From assembly GCF_001676025.1 (NCBI RefSeq), contig NZ_LZFW01000068.1, positions 111,785 to 175,784 on the forward strand: a stretch of 64,000 bases of DNA, in the 5' to 3' direction. The notes below the pieces were generated by a model. It saw only the letters and a list, made by a program, of their open reading frames with translations, was not told where the DNA came from and did no database searches. The translations under genes were made by a program, and so were the position numbers. Shown piece after piece: positions 8,633-17,766 of the stretch (positions are counted from its first letter, which is position 1; each line of letters opens with the position of its first letter). The DNA comes from Vibrio sp. UCD-FRSSP16_30 (GTDB taxonomy: Bacteria; Pseudomonadota; Gammaproteobacteria; Enterobacterales; Vibrionaceae).

Positions 8633-9292
8633 ATGAAACATTGGAAAATTTTAAGTATTGCATTAGTAGCAGGCTCAATGACAGCTTGTTCTAGTGCGCC
8701 GACTCAGGATGACGCAGAGGTGACTTTTGAGACACCGGCTGTGGAGCAAGCGGCGACTGAGCAAGTGACAGAAGAAAATGTAGAAGAAGTGACGGAAAAA
8801 GAAGAACCAAAAGCAATGGAAGAAAAGAAAGAGGTGGTAGAAAAACCAGCTCCGACTAAAACGGCTGATGGTAAATTGATTCTCGGTGAACAAGAGTGGA
8901 TTCATTTCCCCGATTTTGATGCCACCGTTAAAGCTCGCATTGATTCTGGCGCAACCACGTCATCGCTATCTGCTGTGGAAGTAAAACAGTTTGAACGTGA
9001 TGGTAAAAAGTGGGTGAAGTTTAAGGCCGCTCACAATGGTAAAGTAGGCAAAGAGCTTAGCTTACCGATTGTACGATTTGCGAAAGTTAAGCAGTCGAGC
9101 ACTGACGATACCGACAAACGTCCAGTGGTTGCGGTTTGGATTAAACTGGGTGATTTGAAAGAAAAGACCGAGTTTACATTAGTGGATCGTTCACATCTTG
9201 ATTTCCCAGTGTTACTAGGCCGAAGTTTTGTTCGAGATGTTGCTATTGTCGACGTAAGTCGTAAATATGTGCAACCTAAAGCGGGCAAGTAA
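8633..9292 (+). CDS. Lipoprotein with retropepsin-like (DUF785/RimK-associated 'ATP-dependent zinc protease') domain
   Basis: About 219 residues. A short signal ending SMTAC fits a lipobox, so the mature protein is a lipoprotein starting with cysteine. A low-complexity acidic linker rich in Glu, Thr, Lys and Pro (residues about 25-75) follows. The C-terminal about 140 residues match the PF05618 family, named ATP-dependent zinc protease but with a retropepsin-like fold; the motif RIDSGATTSSL carries the Asp-Ser-Gly catalytic-type signature and VLLGRSF follows. A GTG at 8624 could add three residues; ATG 8633 has AGGTGG five bases upstream. Periplasmic protease or binding function is inferred; no substrate is known to me. 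Confidence 0.75.
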   Translation: MKHWKILSIALVAGSMTACSSAPTQDDAEVTFETPAVEQAATEQVTEENVEEVTEKEEPKAMEEKKEVVEKPAPTKTADGKLILGEQEWIHFPDFDATVKARIDSGATTSSLSAVEVKQFERDGKKWVKFKAAHNGKVGKELSLPIVRFAKVKQSSTDDTDKRPVVAVWIKLGDLKEKTEFTLVDRSHLDFPVLLGRSFVRDVAIVDVSRKYVQPKAGK

Positions 9293-9302
9293 CTCATTAT
9301 TC

Positions 9303-9330
9303 GGTGCTCTAAATAGGGCACCTTTACTTT
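9303..9330 (+). terminator. Probable intrinsic terminator
   Basis: GGTGCTC (9303-9309) pairs with GGGCACC (9316-9322) with one G-T pair, followed by TTTACTTT. It separates the lipoprotein gene from modA. Confidence 0.55.
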
Positions 9331-9339
9331 AAGTACCTT

Positions 9340-10104
9340 ATGCACCGTATTTTTATTACTCTGCTTATCTGTTTTTCTTTCCCCTCATTTGCGGCATCCA
9401 AGCATACTGTGTATGTTTATGCCGCCTCCTCAATGACTCAAGTAGTGCAAGACTTGGCGACTAAGGCAGCCAAACAAAACATTGAAGTTAAGGGTGTTTT
9501 TGGTTCGTCATCATCAATAGCAAGACAGATCGCAAGAGGCGCGCCTGTGGATATTTTCATTTCGGCGAACAATCAATGGATGTCTTATCTCGAAAAGCAG
9601 AAATTGGGCATCGCATCACCTGACATTATTGCAAGTAATCAGTTAGTAGTGATTACGGCAAAAAAACAACCTCACCAATTTGAACTCACTAATTCAGTCG
9701 ATTGGCAAGATATGATGGGTAACGGTCGTGTTGCTCTTGGGGAAACCTCTACAGTACCGGTCGGCATTTATGCAAAACAGGCGTTATCGTCACTTGGCAT
9801 TTGGCCGTTGATATCAAAGCATATCGCGCCAATGAAAAACACGCGGGCGGTATTGGCGATGGTCGAGCGTGAGCAAGTGCCTATTGGGATTGTGTACGCA
9901 ACAGATGCACGTCTGTCGAGCAAGGTAAGCATAGTGGCTTCTATTCCGTCACACTATTACGATCCAATTTTGTACCCGATGATCTTATTAAGCCAAAAAC
10001 CACAAGCTCTGACGGTATATCAGTTGATGAAAGACCCATCGATGCAGCAGACCTTATCGGAATTGGGCTTTTCAGATGTTGAGGGAAGCCATGTTATTCA
10101 CTGA
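9340..10104 (+). CDS. modA: Molybdate ABC transporter substrate-binding protein
   Basis: A 254-residue periplasmic binding protein with an N-terminal signal peptide (to about residue 18, SFPSFAA). Hallmarks of ModA are visible: VYAASSMTQVVQDL near the N-terminus, FGSSSSIARQIARGAPVDIFISAN in the first lobe, and GETSTVPVGIYAKQAL in the second, the oxyanion-binding serine regions. modB begins inside its 3' end and modC follows. No ModE site was recognised upstream; the gene starts soon after a terminator. Confidence 0.93.
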   Translation: MHRIFITLLICFSFPSFAASKHTVYVYAASSMTQVVQDLATKAAKQNIEVKGVFGSSSSIARQIARGAPVDIFISANNQWMSYLEKQKLGIASPDIIASNQLVVITAKKQPHQFELTNSVDWQDMMGNGRVALGETSTVPVGIYAKQALSSLGIWPLISKHIAPMKNTRAVLAMVEREQVPIGIVYATDARLSSKVSIVASIPSHYYDPILYPMILLSQKPQALTVYQLMKDPSMQQTLSELGFSDVEGSHVIH

Positions 10105-10816
10105 GGCATTATTTGCTGAGCCATTGTTAACCGAACTTGAAATTACCGCGCTGGTGCTGAGCTTAAAAGTTGCCTTGGTTGCCAGTTTGTCTATTTTGCC
10201 AATTGGGATTGCGCTGGCATGGGTATTAGCAAAAAAAGAATTTTATGGTAAAAGCCTGCTTGATGGTGTGATTCATCTTCCTTTAGTACTGCCTCCGGTT
10301 GTTATCGGCTATGTGCTGTTAATTTTATTTGGTAAACAAGGGCCTATTGGTCTTTGGCTTGATACCTATTTAGGCATTGATTTTTCATTCAGTTGGAAGG
10401 GCGCGGCATTAGCCTCAGCGGTTGTGGCATTGCCATTAATGGTGCGTTCAATCCGCCTTAGCATTCTTTCTGTGGATACTAAACTTGAGGAAGCGGCAAT
10501 GACACTTGGCGCTGCGCCCTTTACCGTCTTCAGGCGCATTACATTACCGTTAATGATGCCCGGGGTTATATCGGGTCTAGTGCTCGCATTTGCCCGCAGT
10601 TTAGGTGAGTTTGGGGCGACCATTACTTTTGTGTCGAATATTCCCGGTGAGACGCAGACCATTCCGTTAGCTATGTTCAGTTTTCTTGAAACGCCAGGGG
10701 CGGAATTTCAAGCAATGCGCTTGTGTATATTAGCGATCATCATCGCTTTAATTTCATTATTTTTTAGTGAGTGGCTATCGCGTCGTTCTCATCAAAAATT
10801 GGGGCTGCTGAAGTGA
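10091..10816 (+). CDS. modB: Molybdate ABC transporter permease
   Basis: An inner-membrane permease of about 241 residues with five to six membrane segments and the ABC-interaction loop EEAAMTLGAAPFTVFRRITLP (about 145-165), the EAA motif. I chose ATG 10091 because GAGGGA (10081-10086) precedes it at normal spacing; an in-frame ATG at 10076 would add five residues. It overlaps the 3' end of modA by 14 bases and ends within the modC start, so the three are translationally coupled. Confidence 0.93.
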   Translation: MLFTEALFAEPLLTELEITALVLSLKVALVASLSILPIGIALAWVLAKKEFYGKSLLDGVIHLPLVLPPVVIGYVLLILFGKQGPIGLWLDTYLGIDFSFSWKGAALASAVVALPLMVRSIRLSILSVDTKLEEAAMTLGAAPFTVFRRITLPLMMPGVISGLVLAFARSLGEFGATITFVSNIPGETQTIPLAMFSFLETPGAEFQAMRLCILAIIIALISLFFSEWLSRRSHQKLGLLK

Positions 10817-11907
10817 CCTTACAATTTTCATTTACTCATCAGTTTGATAGCCAAAGTTTTGCCATAACAGGTGAATTACCTGAAAAAGGGGTCACGGCGG
10901 TATTTGGGCGTTCAGGAAGTGGCAAGTCGACTTTACTCAATGTGCTATCAGGATTGCTTATTCCAGACTGTGGCGAGATCACCTTTAATCAACGATTGAT
11001 CCTAGATACTAAAAAAGATCATCATCTGCCGGTTTGGAAACGTAAAGTGGCGATGGTCTTTCAAGACGCTAGGTTGTTTCCGCATCTTACGATCAAAAAG
11101 AATTTGTTATTTGGCGCGCCAAAGCAATCCACATCAATACGATTTAATGAGTTGTGCTCGTTACTGGGTATTGAGCATCTGTTAGATGCCAAACCCAATA
11201 CATTAAGTGGCGGCGAAAAACAACGAGTGGCCATTGCAAGAGCGCTACTGAGTGAGCCTGAGCTTCTTCTTATGGATGAACCACTTGCGAGCTTGGATTT
11301 ACCGCGTAAAAGAGAGGTTATTCGATACCTTAATCAGCTATCAAATAATATCGATATTCCCATTGTCTACGTCACCCATAGCCTTGAAGAAGTCATGCAC
11401 CTTGCCGATCATTTGTTGGTATTAGAATCGGGGAAGGTTGTGGATTTTGGCAGCGTAGAAGAGGTGTGGAATGGTCAAAGCCTAGCCTTGTGGCAAGAGG
11501 GTGAGCGATACAGTACCTTGCTCAGTGCAACAGTGGCTGAGCGTCATGCAAAATATGCAATGCGTGAAATGAGCGTTGCCGGACATTGTTTTTGGGTTCC
11601 AGACCAAGGACTTTGTGAAAAAGTATCCAGTAATATGCGTATTAGGATTGATGCGCAAGACGTATCAGTGACGCTGTCACCTAGTGAGCAAAGTTCCATT
11701 CGAAATGTCATTCCGGTCACCATATCTGAAATATCTAGGCTTAATGAGCATTCTAATTTACTGACCTTAAATTTGGGTAACGAACTGCTACTAAAGTCTA
11801 TTTTAACTCAATGGGCAACGCAGGAACTTGATTTAGAAGTGGGAAAAAAAGTGTATGCACAAGTGAAAGGTGTGAGCTTTACCCAGCAAAATTTAGCGCA
11901 ATATTAA
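10813..11907 (+). CDS. modC: Molybdate ABC transporter ATP-binding protein
   Basis: The ATPase of the molybdate importer, about 364 residues. Walker A is GRSGSGKST, the signature LSGGEKQRVAIARAL, Walker B LLLMDEPLASLD, and switch histidine VYVTHS. The C-terminal about 70 residues (VIPVTISEI... onward) form the TOBE/molybdopterin-like regulatory domain typical of ModC. I chose GTG 10813, which overlaps the modB stop as GTGA and gives an N-terminus aligned with other ModC proteins; an upstream in-frame GTG at 10771 would extend it into modB. Confidence 0.93.
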   Translation: MTLQFSFTHQFDSQSFAITGELPEKGVTAVFGRSGSGKSTLLNVLSGLLIPDCGEITFNQRLILDTKKDHHLPVWKRKVAMVFQDARLFPHLTIKKNLLFGAPKQSTSIRFNELCSLLGIEHLLDAKPNTLSGGEKQRVAIARALLSEPELLLMDEPLASLDLPRKREVIRYLNQLSNNIDIPIVYVTHSLEEVMHLADHLLVLESGKVVDFGSVEEVWNGQSLALWQEGERYSTLLSATVAERHAKYAMREMSVAGHCFWVPDQGLCEKVSSNMRIRIDAQDVSVTLSPSEQSSIRNVIPVTISEISRLNEHSNLLTLNLGNELLLKSILTQWATQELDLEVGKKVYAQVKGVSFTQQNLAQY

Positions 11908-12007
11908 ACAATATAGAATTGAATGTGGCTTTACTAAGCTAAACGAATAGAAAAACAAGTAACAGGGTAACTGAAAAGGGGTTAATAACTTGAGCTACCA
12001 TCGATTG

Positions 12008-12191
12008 GCAGCCCAAGTAGGGCGAACGCATGAGTGAACACTTTTCGACCAATCATGTGCATCATCTCCACAAGACGCCGTGAAATCATCCTTGATGGCT
12101 TCATTGTGGCATCCATGCCACAAAGGCTTGCTCCGATAATGCACATGATTTTATTCAAATAACGTTCGTGATCTCACCCTGGCAGCCCAAG
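12008..12191. mobile_element. MITE-like element copy 1 with 10-bp target duplication
   Basis: A 164-bp non-coding element (12018-12181) starts TAGGGCGAACGC and ends ATCTCACCCTG. It is flanked by a perfect direct repeat GCAGCCCAAG at 12008-12017 and 12182-12191. The ends are weak inverted repeats (AGGGCGA / AGGGTGA), and internal halves ATCATGTGCAT and ATGCACATGAT are complementary, so the whole element can fold on itself. A second copy (37685-37861) has its own different 10-bp duplication. No transposase for it lies in the window. Confidence 0.85.
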
Positions 12192-12205
12192 TAAACGTGT
12201 ATGAA

Positions 12206-12640
12206 TTAGTTTTTCACAAATACACTATTAAAGTCGCGCTTCAAGATAGGATCTCGACGAGCTTTCTTGATTTGCTTTGCCATGTCTTTAATGCAGTTAA
12301 ACAGCACTTGATCTAAAAGCTGCGCTTTATAACTGGTTTTTTCTTCCTCAGACATGTCTTTAGGAATATTGAGCGTTGGGAACTCTTCTAACAAACTTAC
12401 ACCGGCAAACGCTTGGCTTACTGAGGTAAGAGCATGAAACTGTTCAAAGTTATCAACAACGTTTTGCGCGCTACCTGGTAGCTCATCCCACGCTTTACGG
12501 ACTTCTTCTTCACCGGCCTCATGTATGGAAACTACCATTTGAAACATTTGCTCAGGAACTTCATCAAACTCGATAACCTGGCGCAATTCCTTTGATACTT
12601 CACTTAGATCGATGCTTTGATCTTCAATTATTTCTGACAT
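12206..12640 (-). CDS. DUF3069 family protein
   Basis: A 144-residue acidic, mainly helical cytoplasmic protein of a Vibrio-typical uncharacterised family that I recognise as DUF3069. Conserved stretches are ELRQVIEFDEVPEQM (19-33), SAQNVVDNFEQFHAL and the C-terminal KKARRDPILKRDF. No signal peptide, membrane segment or catalytic motif is seen. The stop lies 15 bases from the right target duplication of the MITE copy, so the element inserted just downstream of this gene. Function unknown. Confidence 0.65.
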   Translation of the reverse strand: MSEIIEDQSIDLSEVSKELRQVIEFDEVPEQMFQMVVSIHEAGEEEVRKAWDELPGSAQNVVDNFEQFHALTSVSQAFAGVSLLEEFPTLNIPKDMSEEEKTSYKAQLLDQVLFNCIKDMAKQIKKARRDPILKRDFNSVFVKN

Positions 12641-12950
12641 AAGGACATACCTATTTGTGATGGTGTTTTCATCGTAAAAAGTTACTTAGAAAAGTCAAAC
12701 CATTGTGCTCTATTGAGTGATGAATCTGCAATAAATAACAATAAAAAAATTCTAGGTGATGAATAGTTACGCATGTTGCAGGAAAAACGCACAGGTTTTG
12801 ACATGGAATTGTCATCAGTGGTTTTTGCAATCTAAGAGTTAAATAATTGGCATGTAAAAGCGTGCAGAACCACAAAATAATTAGTGAAACGTTTGCGTAA
12901 ACTGGCTATTGTTTAACTAAGGGATTATTTTCATCAAAAATGGAGTTGAT
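12641..12950. other. Intergenic region, divergent promoters presumed
   Basis: 310 AT-rich bases between the DUF3069 gene and the outer-membrane barrel gene. It must hold the promoters of both, but I see no convincing operator, RNA or hairpin. Confidence 0.4.
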
Positions 12951-13931
12951 TTGAATCGTTGCATACTTTGTCTTGTGGCGCTGTTGGTGACCGCTACAGC
13001 ACATGCAGACGAAATATTAAAAAAGATTTTGGAGCAAAACTTTGCATCTGCCGTGTTGCTCAGTGACAGCGAAGCAATTTCTTTTGGCTTTCAGAATTTT
13101 AATCCCAATAACTTTTTTACCGACAACGATGAGATTGGGAGTAAAGAGTCCTTAGAGTTACGTAAACAGATCACCATTTATACCATTCCTTATACCCTCG
13201 ATTTACCCGATGTTCCGTTAACCGACGGCACTAACTTAACCCAAAAATTCACGTTTGTTGGATCGTATCTTAAGACAGAAAGAGATCTCTCCTTTAGCAG
13301 CGATCCCAATGAATTAGAAGATACCAGCAAGGAAGAGCACTTTACCTTTGCAACCCAATACAGTTCCAAGTATCCGCTGACCAAACATTGGGGGCTAAAT
13401 ACTGGTATCGGTAGCAATTTGATGTATTACCGAAATAAGTATATTTATCGAAATTCAATTAGTAGTGATTTACGAGATAGATTGGATGGTTATGCATTTA
13501 ATACTGATGCGTGGGCACTAACGCTTAAACCTAGCATTGAGCTTAATTACATCAAGCCGCAAAATTGGGGTCATTGGGAAGGCTTCAGTGAAATGAAATA
13601 CTTCTATGGTTATGGTTGGGGTGAAGCTAACTATGGTGATGTTGGTAATCCAGAGGGTTGGTATTGGATCAATGGCTTAAAAGGGTTTTATGATATTGGT
13701 CAGTTAGGCGGCTATGCACAGAGCGTATTTACTAGTATTCGCCGAATAGATGTTGGTGGAGATCTTAAAGATCCTATGGGTACGACAAACTACTACGAAT
13801 GGAGTGCAGGATGGTTGATGTCGGTGCCTTTTCTTAAAGACTATGTAGACAATATTGGTTTAGGGTTAAACCTAAATTATGGCAGTAGCTTAAAAGGTGG
13901 CACATTAGTCTTTCTTATCAATGAGAAATAG
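12951..13931 (+). CDS. Outer-membrane beta-barrel protein, solitary autotransporter-barrel type (Omp_AT-like)
   Basis: A 326-residue protein starting at TTG 12951, with GGAG five bases upstream. The signal peptide ends at about ATAHA (residue 19). The mature protein has alternating aromatic strands (e.g. KHWGLNTGIGSNLMYY, WGHWEGFSEMKYFYGYGWG) typical of an outer-membrane barrel. The N-terminal segment SAVLLSDSEAISFGFQNF is characteristic of the Vibrio solitary autotransporter beta-barrel family (PF11557), as far as I recall. There is no passenger domain. Single gene; its transport or adhesion role is unknown. Confidence 0.6.
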   Translation: MNRCILCLVALLVTATAHADEILKKILEQNFASAVLLSDSEAISFGFQNFNPNNFFTDNDEIGSKESLELRKQITIYTIPYTLDLPDVPLTDGTNLTQKFTFVGSYLKTERDLSFSSDPNELEDTSKEEHFTFATQYSSKYPLTKHWGLNTGIGSNLMYYRNKYIYRNSISSDLRDRLDGYAFNTDAWALTLKPSIELNYIKPQNWGHWEGFSEMKYFYGYGWGEANYGDVGNPEGWYWINGLKGFYDIGQLGGYAQSVFTSIRRIDVGGDLKDPMGTTNYYEWSAGWLMSVPFLKDYVDNIGLGLNLNYGSSLKGGTLVFLINEK

Positions 13932-14117
13932 TGTTTATCCTGTGATCTTTTGCTAATTCATCAATAACGCCCGTTATTTTAAAGATGAATGACAGACTTA
14001 ACCGTGAAAATTCTCAGCTTACCCTCAGTTACGACAAATTCTTCTCATTATTGCTCGCCTTTAAAGTCAGTTTAACTTAAATTGAATATAGGTAAGTATC
14101 GGATTTTTGGAGAGTTT

Positions 14118-14399
14118 ATGGGTTGGTTTAGTCGTCTTTTTGGTGCTTCAGACAACAACAAGCAAGTACAAGTAGAGCCAGTTGAATATAAGGGATTTTT
14201 GATCTATTCCGAAGCCATAGCCGAAGGTGGTCTATTTAGAATTGCTGGACGCATTACTATGGGAGAAGGTGAGTCACTAAAAACGCATCGTTTTATTCGG
14301 TCTGATGTACTGGGTAATCAGGCAGATGCAAATGAGCTGATGATAAAGAAATCTCAAATGTTTATCGATCAGATGGGTGACACGATTTTTAAGCATTAA
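14118..14399 (+). CDS. HlyU family (PF10115-type) small protein
   Basis: A 93-residue protein beginning MGWFSRLFGA with GGAGAG at 14109-14114 before ATG 14118; upstream in-frame starts are less likely. It belongs to the small HlyU-family proteins common in vibrios (EYKGFLIYSEAIAEGGLFRIAGRI is the conserved core region, followed by HRFIRSDV). This family is annotated as transcriptional activator but lacks the winged-helix of the ArsR-type HlyU of V. cholerae, so a regulatory role is uncertain. Confidence 0.7.
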   Translation: MGWFSRLFGASDNNKQVQVEPVEYKGFLIYSEAIAEGGLFRIAGRITMGEGESLKTHRFIRSDVLGNQADANELMIKKSQMFIDQMGDTIFKH

Positions 14400-14587
14400 C
14401 AGGCTGATCTAGTCTGATGAGTGCTCTCTTGCACAATGATGTATTGTTTTGTGCCTCGTATTAATGATAGTTTTTCAATATAGACTCTTCTATTACACGC
14501 AGAGGCAATAGAAGAGCCGAGTATAATTTTAACTTTTTTATTTTTAACTTTTTGTTTTTAATTTGTGCCAAATAGTAGGGAATAGCT

Positions 14588-16126
14588 ATGCGAATTGGTG
14601 TGCCTAGAGAAAGTCTCGTGGGTGAAACACGAGTAGCTGCGACGCCAAAAACGGTGGAACAGCTGATTAAACTGGGATTTGACGTCTCAATAGAAGGAGA
14701 GGCCGGCGCATTAGCCAGCTTCGATAATCAAGCGTATGAAAACTCTGGAGCAACGATTGTTGACCATGCAGAGGTTTGGAACGCAGAAATCATCTTAAAG
14801 GTTAATGCACCTTCAGATGAAGAGATTGCACTTATTAATGAAGGAGCAAGCCTAGTCAGTTTTATCTGGCCTGCGCAAAACCCTGAGTTGATGGAAAAGC
14901 TGTCTAGTAAAAATATCAATATTATGGCGATGGACTCTGTCCCTCGTATCTCCCGAGCTCAAGCATTAGATGCACTAAGCTCAATGGCTAATATTGCCGG
15001 ATATCGAGCCGTTGTTGAGGCCGCTCATGAGTTTGGTCGTTTCTTCACTGGTCAAATTACCGCTGCCGGTAAAGTGCCGCCAGCCAAAGTATTAGTTGCG
15101 GGTGCGGGCGTTGCCGGTCTTGCTGCTATCGGCGCTGCGGGTAGCCTTGGCGCTATCGTTCGTTCATTTGATGTTCGCCCAGAAGTAAAAGAGCAAGTTG
15201 AATCAATGGGCGCCGAGTTCTTGGAAGTAGATTTCCAAGAAGATACTGGCGCAGGTGATGGCTACGCTAAAGAAATGTCTGACGACTTCAATAAAAAAGC
15301 GGAAGAGCTTTACGCTGAACAAGCAAAAGACGTCGATATTATTATCACCACAGCCCTCATTCCAGGACGCCCTGCGCCGAAGCTTATCACCAAAGAAATG
15401 GTAGATAGCATGAAAGCCGGTAGCGTGATTGTTGATCTTGCGGCGGCAAATGGCGGTAACTGTGCTTATACCGAAGCCGATAAAGTGGTGACTACGGCAA
15501 ATGGCGTAAAAGTCATTGGTTATACCGATATGGTCGGTCGTCTTCCTACCCAATCTTCTCAGCTTTATGGCACTAACCTGGTCAATCTTTTGAAGCTGCT
15601 TTGCAAAGAAAAAGATGGCAACATCAATATCGATTTTGATGATGTAGTACTTCGTGGTGTGACCGTTGTTAAAGAGGGTGAAATCACCTGGCCTGCGCCG
15701 CCAATCCAAGTTTCAGCCCAGCCTCAAGCAGCCGCACAACCCAAAGCTGCCAAAGCCGAACCAAAGGTTGAAGAACCGGTTTCTCCTGTTAAAAAATTGG
15801 CAGGTTTAGCGGTTGGTATTGGTGCATTTGCTTGGGTTGCCTCGGTTGCTCCTGCTGCGTTTTTAGCGCATTTCACCGTATTCGTCTTAGCCTGTGTTGT
15901 CGGTTACTACGTTGTTTGGAATGTAACACACGCACTGCATACTCCGCTGATGTCGGTCACGAATGCCATTTCTGGCATCATTATTGTGGGCGCATTACTT
16001 CAGATAGGCCAAGGAAATGGCGTTGTTACTTTCCTTGCCTTTATCGCTGTGTTAATTGCTAGCATCAATATCTTTGGTGGCTTTACTGTCACTCGACGTA
16101 TGCTAGAAATGTTCCGTAAAGACTAA
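14588..16126 (+). CDS. pntA: NAD(P) transhydrogenase subunit alpha
   Basis: A 512-residue subunit of the proton-translocating transhydrogenase, which couples hydride transfer from NADH to NADP+ with proton flow across the inner membrane. Residues 1-380 form the NAD(H)-binding domain I, with [17 protein letters not shown] and the RQD-like loop region. After an Ala/Pro/Lys-rich linker (about 375-395), three or four membrane helices form domain II. pntB follows after 10 bases. T-rich 14-bp tandem repeats lie upstream (14527-14568). In V. cholerae the same pair adjoins vxrA, as here. Confidence 0.96.
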   Translation: MRIGVPRESLVGETRVAATPKTVEQLIKLGFDVSIEGEAGALASFDNQAYENSGATIVDHAEVWNAEIILKVNAPSDEEIALINEGASLVSFIWPAQNPELMEKLSSKNINIMAMDSVPRISRAQALDALSSMANIAGYRAVVEAAHEFGRFFTGQITAAGKVPPAKVLVAGAGVAGLAAIGAAGSLGAIVRSFDVRPEVKEQVESMGAEFLEVDFQEDTGAGDGYAKEMSDDFNKKAEELYAEQAKDVDIIITTALIPGRPAPKLITKEMVDSMKAGSVIVDLAAANGGNCAYTEADKVVTTANGVKVIGYTDMVGRLPTQSSQLYGTNLVNLLKLLCKEKDGNINIDFDDVVLRGVTVVKEGEITWPAPPIQVSAQPQAAAQPKAAKAEPKVEEPVSPVKKLAGLAVGIGAFAWVASVAPAAFLAHFTVFVLACVVGYYVVWNVTHALHTPLMSVTNAISGIIIVGALLQIGQGNGVVTFLAFIAVLIASINIFGGFTVTRRMLEMFRKD

Positions 16127-16136
16127 GGAGTAACAA

Positions 16137-17516
16137 ATGTCTGCAGGATTAGTACAAGCGGCATACATTATTGCTGCTGTGTTCTTTATTATGAGTTTGG
16201 CTGGTCTTTCAAAGCAAGAGACGGCTCGCTCAGGTAACTACTACGGTATTGCGGGTATGGCTATTGCCTTACTTGCGACTATTTTAGGTCCACATTCAAG
16301 CGGTGTTGCTTGGATCTTGCTTGCTATGGTGATTGGTGGTGGCATCGGTATTCATTTTGCTAAAAAAGTAGAAATGACCGAAATGCCAGAGCTAGTGGCT
16401 ATATTGCACAGCTTTGTTGGTATGGCCGCCGTTCTTGTCGGTTATAACAGTCTGATTGATGCACCAGTATTGGTGACACACGCCGAGCACATGATTCACC
16501 TTGTTGAAGTTTATCTTGGTGTATTTATTGGCGCGGTGACATTTACCGGTTCTATTGTTGCTTTTGGTAAGCTTCGAGGCATTATTTCATCGTCATCGCT
16601 GAATTTACCTCATAAACATAAGTTGAACCTCGCAGCTCTCGTTGTGTCGGCATTTTTGATGAAATGGTATCTAGGCGGTGATGGAGCGTTGCTTCCATTA
16701 TTCTTGATGACATTGATTGCGTTTGCTTTTGGTTATCATTTGGTGGCATCAATTGGTGGCGCAGATATGCCAGTGGTGGTGTCAATGCTGAACTCATACT
16801 CAGGTTGGGCAGCGGCGGCTGCAGGCTTTATGCTTGCTAACGATCTATTGATTGTCACTGGTGCACTGGTTGGTTCTTCTGGCGCAATCCTATCCTACAT
16901 CATGTGTAAAGCAATGAATCGCTCGTTTATTAGCGTTATTGCCGGTGGTTTTGGACAGGAAGTATCAGTTTCATCCTCAGATGAAGAGCAGGGCGAACAT
17001 ACCGAGTCGAGCGCTGAAGAAGTGGCAGAAATGCTGAAGAACTCTAAATCTGTCATCATCACTCCAGGATATGGTATGGCGGTTGCTCAAGCTCAGTATC
17101 CTGTACGCGAGATCACTGAAAAACTTCGTGCGCAAGGTATCAAGGTTCGCTTTGGTATTCACCCGGTCGCGGGTCGTTTACCAGGCCACATGAACGTATT
17201 GCTTGCAGAAGCAAAAGTGCCTTACGACATCGTACTTGAGATGGACGAAATCAATGATGATTTTGCCGAAACGGATACGGTTTTAGTTATTGGCGCGAAC
17301 GATACCGTTAACCCAGCGGCGCTTGATGATCCATCAAGTCCAATTGCGGGTATGCCAGTACTTGAAGTGTGGCATGCACAAAACGTGGTGGTATTTAAAC
17401 GTTCAATGAACCCAGGTTATGCCGGCGTGCAAAACCCACTGTTCTTTAAAGAGAACTCAACAATGCTGTTTGGTGATGCTAAAGACTCGTGTATGAAAAT
17501 ATCCGAAAACTTGTAG
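16137..17516 (+). CDS. pntB: NAD(P) transhydrogenase subunit beta
   Basis: A 459-residue inner-membrane subunit. The N-terminal about 260 residues form eight to nine membrane helices of the proton channel. The C-terminal about 180 residues form the NADP(H)-binding domain III with [13 protein letters not shown] and [14 protein letters not shown], both family hallmarks. It is cotranscribed with pntA and followed by a strong intrinsic terminator. Confidence 0.96.
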   Translation: MSAGLVQAAYIIAAVFFIMSLAGLSKQETARSGNYYGIAGMAIALLATILGPHSSGVAWILLAMVIGGGIGIHFAKKVEMTEMPELVAILHSFVGMAAVLVGYNSLIDAPVLVTHAEHMIHLVEVYLGVFIGAVTFTGSIVAFGKLRGIISSSSLNLPHKHKLNLAALVVSAFLMKWYLGGDGALLPLFLMTLIAFAFGYHLVASIGGADMPVVVSMLNSYSGWAAAAAGFMLANDLLIVTGALVGSSGAILSYIMCKAMNRSFISVIAGGFGQEVSVSSSDEEQGEHTESSAEEVAEMLKNSKSVIITPGYGMAVAQAQYPVREITEKLRAQGIKVRFGIHPVAGRLPGHMNVLLAEAKVPYDIVLEMDEINDDFAETDTVLVIGANDTVNPAALDDPSSPIAGMPVLEVWHAQNVVVFKRSMNPGYAGVQNPLFFKENSTMLFGDAKDSCMKISENL

Positions 17517-17553
17517 TAACACTATTTTGATTTGTTGAATCTTTCACAATCAT

Positions 17554-17587
17554 AAAAATCCGATGAACGTTGTTCATCGGATTTTTT
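17554..17587 (+). terminator. Intrinsic terminator of pntAB
   Basis: A perfect 15-bp stem (17554-17568 with 17572-17586, core ATCCGATGAAC) with a 3-base loop and a run of seven Ts. Confidence 0.9.
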
Positions 17588-17766
17588 TATGTCTATTTGT
17601 TAAGCAAAAGATGCAATTAAAGTGAGTTCCATAACAGTTAGTTGACATGGGGGTTAGGCTATTGCCAATTTGTTATGAGATCTGTCATTTCGCTGTCAAA
17701 AATGCTGTACGGTTTGGAATGAAAACCTGAATGGGAGTATAGTAATCGCATTCGAGTTAAAACACG

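Noticed and set aside
8675..8905. Long minus-strand frame opposite the retropepsin-like lipoprotein gene
   Set aside because: Phe/His-rich translation is an artefact of the Glu/Lys-rich linker on the real coding strand.
15203..15709. 168-codon minus-strand frame inside pntA
   Set aside because: It mirrors a strongly conserved enzyme gene and has no family resemblance or ribosome site.
17642..17680. TTGACA as a vxrA promoter -35
   Set aside because: No suitable -10 hexamer at 16-18 bases spacing.
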